Part shown: piece after piece, positions 1 through 7,007 of the stretch
Position numbering within the stretch: position 1 is the first letter of the stretch
Layout of the letters: every line of letters begins with the position of its first letter
Assembly (NCBI GenBank): GCA_027596035.1
Contig: JADGJA010000793.1
Span: forward strand, 1-10,619
Source: Thoreauomyces humboldtii
Taxonomy: Eukaryota; Chytridiomycota; Chytridiomycetes; Spizellomycetales; Powellomycetaceae
Reading direction: 5' to 3'
Length of the DNA: 10,619 bases
Notes under the pieces: generated by a model
Databases searched by the model: none
What the model saw: only the letters and a program-made list of their open reading frames with translations
Told to the model about the DNA's origin: nothing
Position numbers and translations under genes: made by a program

Positions 1-47
1 CCCCTTTCCCCCTCAGGCCCTCGTCCATGCACATTCCGCCAACCTGA

Positions 48-371
48 ATGTCGAAGGTTTACATCGAACACGCGAGCAGTAGAAGACTCGTTCCTCAGCA
101 ATGTCTTCTTCTCTCTCGGTCAAACAACCGGCAGCATCAGCATCAGCATCATCACAGCAGCAGCAACCGTCGTCTTCTCAAGGACAACAGCAGCAGCAAC
201 AGCCACAGTCAGCTGCTCCTTCCTCCGTCTCCTCCCCTTCCGCCAACCCACTCCCTTCAGCAAAGGACCAAGCAGCAGCCCGCGCGATCCTCCGGCGTCT
301 CGTATCTCTCGTCGCGAGAGCATACTACGAACCAAAGCACATCGTCCTCCTCGACCTTCTTCTCAAAGTAA
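48..371 (+). promoter_or_regulatory. Upstream out-of-frame ATG overlapping the TFIIE-alpha start
   Basis: An ATG at 48 opens a 107-codon frame that overlaps the TFIIE alpha start at 101 in a different register and runs through most of its first exon. Its peptide is Ser/His/Gln-rich shadow sequence with no recognisable domain. If the transcript begins upstream of 48, this would act as an overlapping upstream reading frame that lowers initiation at 101. If transcription begins between 48 and 101, it has no role. The transcription start cannot be read from the sequence. Confidence 0.25.
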
Positions 372-1634
372 ACTCGTGAGTCTCTCGTACCCAGAGCATT
401 TCACCCAACCCCTCCCCGGGAACTTATCGCAGAACGTGTCAGACATCGCGACGACGACCTCGCGAAAGCCCTTCGCGTGCAGTCCAAGGAACTCCATAAG
501 ATATGTGGAAAGTTGAAGACGGACGGTCTCGTCAAGTCGGAGGCGAGGGCGGAACTCGTGGGTCCCGTCGTGGAGGGTAGGCAGCAGAGGAAGATCAACA
601 GACAGTACTACTACATCGACTACAAGCTCTTCGTGGACGTTGTCAAGTGGAAGATCTTCAGGATAGGGAAGATGATCGAGAAGGAGGTTCAAATGGTATC
701 GCCCCGATCGCGAGGGTTGAGCGTTCCGCAGCCAAAGTGCTTTTTGATCTGACAACCTTTTCCGTCACAGCAAATGGCCAACATGCCCTACAAATGTCCG
801 CAATGCACGAAAGAGTACTCGGCCCTCGACTTTGCGATGCTCTCCAAGACGGCCGACATGCGACCCCTCTGCGACGTCTGCGGCGTCATGATCGAGGAAG
901 GAAGCTCCGGAGTCGACTCCACGGGCGTCAGCGAAAAGTACACAAAGTTCATGAACGAGAGTCAACCCATCGTGGATCTCCTCAAGCAGACCGACAGGCT
1001 CATCATACCCGAGTGGGTGTCGGACGCGGGGGATCCGAGTCTGGCAGCCGACGGGTCCGGCAGGGATGGAGAGGCCGGACAGGGTGAACTTGGGTTCTCG
1101 ACCGAGATGGGTGCGGCCCCTGCCAACATCGTCATCGAGGTCGACGAGGCGGATAAGGAGAGGAGGGATGCCGAGGAACTCAATGGGGTGTTCGATGCGG
1201 CCATCGGAGGCGACGATCAGGCTACTTGTAGGTTTTGGGTCAATATTGGTTCCTGCAGGGTTGCCTCTAACTTGCTTAATGCGAGCTTACTGATGTACCT
1301 ATTCCACATCCAGCTCTGGCAGAGTACTACAGGAATCTCGCCGCGCAGCAAACCGAGGCTGCCATCCCACCGCCGCCCTCATCAACACAAACCGCAGGGT
1401 AAGAATAATCCAAACTTCTGGCATCCAGAGGCTTGCACATACCTGACCTCTTCCTTCATCCCCATTTCCCCAACCCAATTCAGTTCGAAACGAAACCGAG
1501 GCAACGACGACGACGAAGACGAGGACGAGGACTTTGACGAAGTCATGCCAACCATGGCGAAAACTCAAGCGGCACCGCCGCCAGCTCCGACCAAGGTCGA
1601 GTCGGAAGAGGACGAGGATTTCGAAGAGATCTGA
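101..1634 (+). CDS. TFA1: Transcription initiation factor IIE alpha subunit (TFIIE-alpha), five exons
   Basis: Large subunit of the general factor TFIIE, which joins the RNA polymerase II pre-initiation complex in the nucleus and recruits TFIIH. Proposed exons are 101-375, 443-695, 771-1227, 1314-1398 and 1484-1634 (introns 67, 75, 86 and 85 bases), giving 406 residues, near the usual size for the family. Residues 1-55 are a Ser/Gln-rich low-complexity lead. Residues about 57-145 form the winged-helix region (ARAYYEPKHIVLLD, HRDDDLAKAL, QSKELHKICGKL). A C4 zinc ribbon follows, with Cys185, Cys188, Cys210 and Cys213 (CPQC...CDVC), the C-x2-C-x21-C-x2-C spacing known from TFIIE alpha. The C-terminus is strongly acidic with two aromatic-in-acid motifs (DEDFDEV, DEDFEEI), as in the TFIIH-binding tail. 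Met101 is chosen because it opens the frame that continues into the winged helix; the ATG at 48 lies in another frame. The family call is firm; the exon 2/3 donor could shift by a few codons. Confidence 0.93.
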
Positions 1635-2294
1635 ACAGGGCGAGGGAGTCGAATCTCGTTCCAGCATAGAACCAACACCCATACCCCGAGGATAGCTGCT
1701 CCTCCGCTGACGAGGATATAACCCAGCCTGCCCACCCACTCTGTTACATGACGTTTTCTGCATCGTGATCGTGGCCTTCTAGCTGAAGCTTCAGAATTAT
1801 ATTTTTGTTTCGAGAACAAGTGGGTTTTTGGATAGTCCTGGGGATTTCAAAGGTTGGCGCCCCTTTCCCAACGGCGCGTCCGGCAGGGCCGGAAAGGTTT
1901 AAGGCCGCAAAAGCCATGGATCCCACGTTGCATCGAGATGGACCGCATCTTCAGTAACTGCGGCAAACTCGCTCGAGATGGGGGGCGTCATGTTTATCGG
2001 CTCGGGATTCGCCCGACGCATTCCACCACAACAAAACCCTGCCGATTCGACCTCAGTAGGTTAAGGCAAACGGCCCAGCGTTGCCAATTCCACAGTTTGC
2101 AAGGAGCGAGGAAAGGTCGGGAGTGATTTCGATTGTCACCTTCCTTGTCTTTTCCGACCAGTCCTAGTGTCATCTCCTTCCTGGCCGCGAGTTCCGTTGA
2201 ACACGATGATTGAATGCCAGAGCACCATCCACCGAATGAGGATGTCCACATCGTGCACCCATCATCTCCGATCGGCATCCATCCTGGCTCTTTC
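1635..2294. other. Convergent intergenic region between TFIIE-alpha and the Alba-family gene
   Basis: About 660 bases where the 3' ends of two convergent genes meet. Open frames on both strands (for example 1854-2126 plus and 1994-2278 minus) show no family motif, no biased composition and no splice pattern that links them to a neighbour, so I treat the stretch as untranslated and intergenic. It should hold both 3' untranslated regions. A clear AATAAA-type signal was not evident. The only small repetition noted is the octamer CGAGATGG at 1933 and 1974. Confidence 0.5.
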
Positions 2295-2819
2295 TCACGC
2301 CACCTGAACTCGATGCAGCGTGAGTTTTATGCAAGGCATATGTCTCGTCACCAACAACCTAGAAAAAAAAAGCCAACCATCACATTGTCAGTCCGACCCG
2401 TAACCACATCTTGAACACCAAAGGAACGTTGCCATGCCTATCAAGTCCATCCTCGATGGGTTCCCAAACGTCTACAGCCTCGACCTCCAAGACATCGGTA
2501 TCCTGCCTCACAACCTCGGATCCACCCAACCGCCTCCTCGCGATCTCAGTCACCGTGACGGCCTTGCTGACCGCGTTCCCCTTCCCGATGATGATCGCTG
2601 TCGGTTGATCTCCTGTCTGCGTGGCCGGTGTCAGTGAGAAACAAAGGAACGGGAAAGGAGTGGAATGGACCGAGGAAGCGAATTTACCGTGAGGATGTCG
2701 CAGATGCGTGATACGTATGTTTTGATCTTTCCTTGCGTCGCTATCCGGATCTCGTTCGTGGGCGCGGGATGCTGGACGTCCGAGTCGGTGCCGATCGTGG
2801 TTCGTCGGTACTTCTCCAT
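2295..2819 (-). CDS. Alba/Rpp25-family small nucleic-acid-binding protein, three exons
   Basis: No single open frame covers this gene; it appears on joining minus-strand exons 2819-2688, 2616-2438 and 2358-2295 (124 residues). The first intron (2687-2617, 71 bases) is GT...AG, phase 0, with a CTGAC branch site. The protein begins MEKYRR, like Rpp25 and Alba proteins, then has TNEIRIATQGKIKTYVSRI (first strand and helix), IIIGKGNAVSKAVTVTEIARRRL (core nucleic-acid-binding loop and helix), DVWEPIEDGL, and the last strand TRHMPCIKLTL. Family members bind RNA or DNA: RNase P/MRP subunits Rpp25/Pop6, and eukaryotic Alba proteins in mRNA regulation. Which branch this belongs to is not decidable here. 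The second intron is uncertain: a GC donor at 2437 gives gapless family spacing, GT donors at 2416, 2407 or 2404 also keep frame but insert residues, and without splicing the frame ends at 2380. An in-frame ATG at 2918 is less likely as the start. Tandem with ERG6, convergent with TFIIE alpha. Confidence 0.82.
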
Positions 2820-3132
2820 AGCTGCTGAGGTTGGGTTTGTGAGTGAGTGGGTGGGTAGGAATGAGGATTTCGTGGTGCTGGCAGCACGTTCCAGTGGCTG
2901 TGCTTTTGCTATTCTCATTTGGGGAGAATCAACCCGCGTTGTTCCCCCATGGTGCGCAGCAGGAAGATGGCACCAAAAGCAATGTGAATTCGAAAGGACA
3001 GGACGAAAGTTTCATATCAAGATAGAAAGGGCATACACAAAAGAAGAAAAGGGGATACAAAGGTTACGATGTTTTAGGGTGGTGAAAGCAAAGGGGGTTC
3101 CCGGGGCAAGAAAAGTCGCATTTGGAAAAAAA
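2820..3132. other. Spacer between ERG6 and the Alba-family gene
   Basis: About 310 bases separating the ERG6 stop from the Alba-family start, both on the minus strand. It must hold the ERG6 3' untranslated region and the promoter and leader of the downstream gene. The minus-strand frame is open upstream of the chosen Alba start to an ATG at 2918, but that extension resembles no family sequence. No TATA box or other known element stands out. Confidence 0.45.
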
Positions 3133-4519
3133 CTAGTGACCGACTGAGAATCCAGCAGCGGGGGCAGCGACGTTGGCGACGTTCCCACCGTTGGGACCTG
3201 CGGGCTTCCTGACGACGAAGAAGAACATGGGGGTCATCAGGTGCTGTTCTCCCGCCTTGACAAGGGAGTCGGCGGCGAGGTTGAGGAGGGTCGAGACCTT
3301 GCGGGTCCCTTGCGGTGCAACGCGGAGGGTCTCGAGGGTGAGAACCATCTTGTCGGTCATCCAGCGACCAAGGGGTGTCATGCGCCAGCGGTGGAGGTGC
3401 TCCATGTCCAGCGTGAACTTGCCCTGGAGGGGAAGGTACCAAGGGTCCTGAGCCTCGGCGAGGGTCGAGTTGGGGTCGGCTAAGTCGGCGTACTCCTCAA
3501 TCTCGAATCCAACGGAACGGAGGGCGGCGAGGCACTGGGGGATGGTGTAAAGCTTGGAGATCGAGTTTCCTTCCTGAAAAAGCGTAGGAAGAACAAGAAG
3601 GTGTGAGTTAAAGTCGCCCAAAGCGAGAAGAGAAAAGGCTCGGAGTTTTACCTCAACGTCGTGGATGATCTGCTTCTGCTTGGGGTCGGACTCGTCGTAC
3701 TTCTCAGTCGTCAACCACTCGTAGCAAGCGAACTGTGCTCCGGGCTTGAGAACGCGGAAGATCTCTCCGTAGACGTTCTCGAGCCTTGCGGCGTGGCAGG
3801 TGGCCTCGATGGCGTAGGCAGCGTCAAGGGTATTAGAAGGGAAGGGCATCTTCTGGAAGTCGCCCTTGACGGCCTTGCAAAGGGTGGAGAGACCGAGCTC
3901 CTCAGCGAGGTGACGGCATCGGTCAACCTGGTATGAGTTGTTGTTGAGGCCGGTGATGAAAGCGCCAGAGAACTTTGCGATCTCGCGGAGTGGTCCGCCA
4001 ACACCGCATCCGACGTCGATGCACTCCATGCCGGGCTTGAGGCCGAGCTTCAGGGCGAGGAAGTTCTCGTGTTGAGCCACGCACGATCGGAAGGTGGTCT
4101 CACGGAACATACGGGCAAAGTGGAATGACGTCCCCCATCCTACAGTGACAAATGATAAAACCAGAAAGAGTCAGCCGATGAGAGACATTTTGGCAACCCG
4201 GGAGATGCGGGTCGCTTGATAGCACAAACGGCGCGCCAATGATCGGACTTTGCAACTTACCGTACTCGTAGAAGTCGGTGACGAGATCGTAAAAGTGGTT
4301 GGTAAGCTTGTCGGAACCGGCACGACGCTCCTCAACGGATTGGTCGTTGTCAGTGTGAACGGTACGGTCAGAGTCCCAGTAGTTGTAGTACGAGTCGACC
4401 GTGTTCTTGTGGGAGGTGGTGTCGGTGTTCTTCTTGCGGAGACGCAGGAGGAAGGAGGACAGCTCAGGGTCCTGAACGGGAGTAGGGATCGCCGTGGCGT
4501 TTTGCACGGTACGGGTCAT
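3133..4519 (-). CDS. ERG6: Sterol 24-C-methyltransferase (ergosterol pathway), three exons
   Basis: Transfers a methyl group from S-adenosylmethionine to C24 of a sterol side chain (zymosterol to fecosterol in yeast), a step that separates fungal ergosterol from animal cholesterol; the yeast enzyme sits on the ER and lipid droplets. Exons are 4519-4261, 4139-3652 and 3573-3133 with introns of 121 and 78 bases, giving 395 residues against 383 in baker's yeast. Both splices restore frame and motifs: YEYG|WGTSFHFAR across the first and DVE|EGNSISKLY across the second. The SAM-binding motif I is IDVGCGVGGP at about 127-136; further family blocks are ITGLNNN, YAIEATCHA (195-203) and RVLKPGAQFACYEW (215-228). 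The C-terminal sterol methyltransferase domain ends with the conserved FFFVVRKP. Nothing looks broken. It is divergent from the EST1-like gene across a long gap and tandem with the Alba-family gene. Confidence 0.97.
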
Positions 4520-5979
4520 TACTGCGGTCTGGGTGTGTAAGGGAGGAGGTGATGGGAAGGGGTTTCGAACGAGAGTCAGGACTATTTTTTGGTTTCGTGA
4601 AAGTGGAATGTTAGCGCTGGATTGAGATGTGCATGCAGACTATCGTGCAGATGGAATTTCCAGGAGACTGGTGACCGAGCGGAGAGATGCGAGCAACCAG
4701 GCCACATGAATGATGCATTTCTCTCACTGATGCACCATCTCGGAGACGCATCGATCCCAGAGACCGTCTTATCTCGGCCGGTCGGTCGCCCCCTCAGGAG
4801 ATCTCTTCGGTGTCCATCTCCTCGATACCGTCAACGACAACAGGGAAGACTTTTGGCACTTACGCTATGCAGTATAGAACCCTGAGATATGGATGTAGAC
4901 GCCTGTGAGACTAGGCCAAAAAGGATGTGCAAGAGAATAAGGAAATGGCGATGGCGAATGCGAGGGGGGGGGGGCGACCCAGGCAGGCGGGTGGTTATGT
5001 ACGGATGGGCAGGAGCGAGGGCACACAACTTTCCTTCCTTCGTTCTCTTCTTTGAAATCCAGGAACCGTCGACCCAAACACACCTCGCCATCTCATCCTT
5101 TCCGACTCGAGTCACCCCTCTTCAAGCGTCGCTGTTGAGGAGGACGCACCTCTCCGGAGAAGTCAAGGGAGGTGTGTCCAGATGGGAGGATCCCCGCACA
5201 GAGCCACGAGGATCGAGTCGGTAAGCCATTGGCCCATGGCGCAGGCTGCGCTTGCCCATCATGCCACTCTTGGGCGAGGAGGAGGAGCAGCAGAATGCAT
5301 AGGAAGGAGTAGGACCTGTAGTGGGGGGAGTGCACACCAAGCCCCTGTGCTGGTATGGTACAACACGCACGACAGGCTCATTCCCGCAGGCGGCCGAGTG
5401 GCATGATGTTTTCTCGCTGTCCAACAACCTGCACAACGCGCGACGCGTTCGTTTCTTTTCCACCACCGCAGAGACCCACAGGCTCTGCACCACCAGAGTT
5501 TCCGTCTCTCCCTCGCTCCAAGAACCTTGACCGGCTCCCGCGGTGTGTGATAGGAGGACAGCCTTCAAGGTGGGAAGCACAAGAGGCGTACGAAGACCGT
5601 CCGAGACCAGTGCGAAACTTCCCAATCCACCCCCACGGCTCTGCAGAGAAAAGAAAAAAAAAGAAAAGAGGATGAAAGAGGACCCTCCCGGTCCTTCTCT
5701 TTCGTTCCCGCAACTCCGAGATACACGTCGGCTCCATCAAGCGAGACCGGCACGCTTCCGTCTCCTCTCCAACTGGGGCAAGTTTCGTTCAGACGTGGCA
5801 CTTTGCGACATTCAGGGGGCCTCCGCCGCTTGGGCGCCAGGACCATGTCTCCCCATGATCTACACCACACGAGCTCGAGACCCGAAGCCAATTTGCTAGC
5901 ACGAGCTTGCTTGCATCACGCGCACCCGGGCGCTCTCCCCTCTTCTCACATACATGAAAAGAGGCCCAAGGGGCGGTAT
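4520..5979. other. Long non-coding stretch upstream of ERG6 (part 1)
   Basis: No gene could be supported on either strand in these roughly 1460 bases. Frames up to 167 codons occur (the longest on the minus strand, 5122-5625), but they lack family motifs, carry Cys/Arg/Ser-rich shadow-type composition and do not join across plausible introns. Just before the ERG6 start (about 4530-4565) the minus strand is rich in C and T, as is common near fungal transcription starts. A run of eleven G lies at 4964-4974 and an A-rich purine tract at about 5645-5682. The ERG6 promoter must lie here; I cannot name a binding site. Confidence 0.5.
4964..4974 (+). repeat. Homopolymer run of 11 G
   Basis: Eleven consecutive G residues within the non-coding stretch upstream of ERG6. 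It is directly visible. Such runs are prone to length change and to sequencing error, so the exact count may be unreliable. Confidence 0.85.
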
Positions 5980-6159
5980 TGCATGTGTACAGTCAGTGGA
6001 CAAAAGTCAGTGCATACCCAAAGAAAAGGCACAACATTTTATTCGGGGATCTCGCACGTCTTTCGTGCGCCTGTGCGTGGTGAGCAAGCTGGGAGTCAGG
6101 GATTCTTTTCCTTGGGGTATGCACTGACTTTTGTCCACACTGACTGTACTGTACATGCA
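5980..6159. repeat. 180-base fold-back (inverted-repeat) element, MITE-like or hairpin-RNA-like
   Basis: Two long arms face each other: left 5980-6028, right 6105-6159. The core is a perfect 22-base match (5998-6019 against 6115-6136). An 11-base perfect block lies outside it (5987-5997 against 6139-6149) with a 2-base bulge between, and the ends TGCATGT/ACATGCA also pair. The 76-base loop contains its own perfect stem, CGCACG-TCTTT-CGTGCG at 6053-6069. There is no open frame of interest inside. No convincing target-site duplication flanks it, so a mobile origin is inference. It could equally be a transcribed hairpin or an old decayed element. It sits in the middle of the 2.5 kb gap between ERG6 and the EST1-like gene. 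Confidence 0.85.
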
Positions 6160-6919
6160 GAGCCATTGGAGACAAAAAACGGCTCGTAAGGATTCTGGGA
6201 TGACGCTGATTGTCTTATAAGACTTCGTAATTGCCCATAAGACGTCGAAAGGGTAGTCTGTTGCTGCCCTGCCCGATGCCCGATGGGAAGCAGAAGGTTC
6301 CCAGAGATGAAAAGAACAGGAGAAAGGACGGTAAATTAAAACTATCGATAAAAAGACGTTATCTGTCGAGAGATTGTGCGATGAGATTCCCCTCCCATGT
6401 GCTGTTAATTTGCGGGATGTCCTCCCGGCTTTCAGACGCTGGCATATACACTGTACTGTACGTACTGTAGGTATATCTGTACAGCAGACCACGTACAGTA
6501 GGCACAGAGGGGCACGCTGAAGTTCTATAACTGTGACAGGCGGGAAGACATCGACGTTGTTTCATAACAATTTCTTTGGACTCTGCCAGCGATGTTGATG
6601 ACAACATGACATCCTTCTCCAAGAAGACCGAAGAAGGCGATAGAGAAATCTCTCCCCGAAGCTCTCTACGTCGTAAGATGCGGGTAGAGGTCCTTTATCA
6701 GTCCTTTTCGCCCCTTGCGCATTGGCTGTCGGGAGGTGATGAGTGGAGGTGCTGAGTGGAGGTGCAAGTTCATGATGATGGAGCATAGCCACCGCCGTCA
6801 TGACCCACCACACCCACCACTCGGCAAGGCACAACGAAGATCGCTTTCCCATTAGAACTGGCTGGGACAAGAGGACGGACGGTTCAAGAGCATATCAGTG
6901 CACAACTGTAGGTACAGTA
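6147..6919. repeat. Cluster of TACTGTA/TACAGTA words in GTAC-rich intergenic DNA
   Basis: The heptamer TACTGTA or its complement occurs at 6147, 6454, 6463, 6494 and 6913, several within overlapping GTAC palindromes (densest at 6449-6500, where a pair at 6463 and 6494 can form a small stem). I noticed no copy elsewhere in the window. The first copy lies in the right arm of the fold-back element. This may be a short dispersed palindromic repeat or a set of binding sites; function is unknown. Confidence 0.5.
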
Positions 6920-7007
6920 AGGAAGTGGAAGGGCGGCTCCTGTGCCCGTTATGTACCTATGCATCAAAAAATAACCGCAACATCTACCTCAGCAAACAGG
7001 ATGCAAC
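6160..7007. other. Non-coding stretch upstream of the EST1-like gene (part 2)
   Basis: About 850 bases between the fold-back element and the EST1-like start, without a supportable gene on either strand. It holds the GTAC-rich words and a short tandem duplication at 6740-6765. The promoter and leader of the EST1-like gene must lie in its right part. An ATG at 7001, seven bases before the chosen start and in another frame, opens a short frame to 7132 that could affect initiation. Confidence 0.45.
6740..6765 (+). repeat. Two tandem copies of a 13-base unit
   Basis: The unit TGAGTGGAGGTGC occurs twice in direct succession, both copies identical. It lies in non-coding DNA about 250 bases before the EST1-like gene and looks like a small replication-slippage duplication. 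Confidence 0.8.

Noticed and set aside
363..755. Minus-strand open frame of 130 codons antisense to TFIIE-alpha
   Set aside because: It is a shadow of the confidently assigned exon 2 and its flanking introns and shows no motif of its own.
1994..2278. Minus-strand 94-codon frame just downstream of the Alba-family gene, considered as its last exon
   Set aside because: Its frame differs from the proposed third exon, no adequate intron fits between them, and its sequence does not continue the Alba family pattern.
4622..4885. Plus-strand 87-codon frame in the ERG6 upstream region
   Set aside because: Arg/Cys-rich, with no motif and no splice continuation.
5385..5460. GGCCGAGTGGC resembling the A box of a leucine or serine tRNA
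   Set aside because: No matching B box (GGTTCRANNCC) or acceptor stem pairing follows at the needed distance.
5122..5625. Minus-strand open frame of 167 codons upstream of ERG6
   Set aside because: No recognisable domain, composition rich in Ser/Arg/Cys with no helix or motif pattern, and no splice partners; competing frames of similar quality exist on the other strand.
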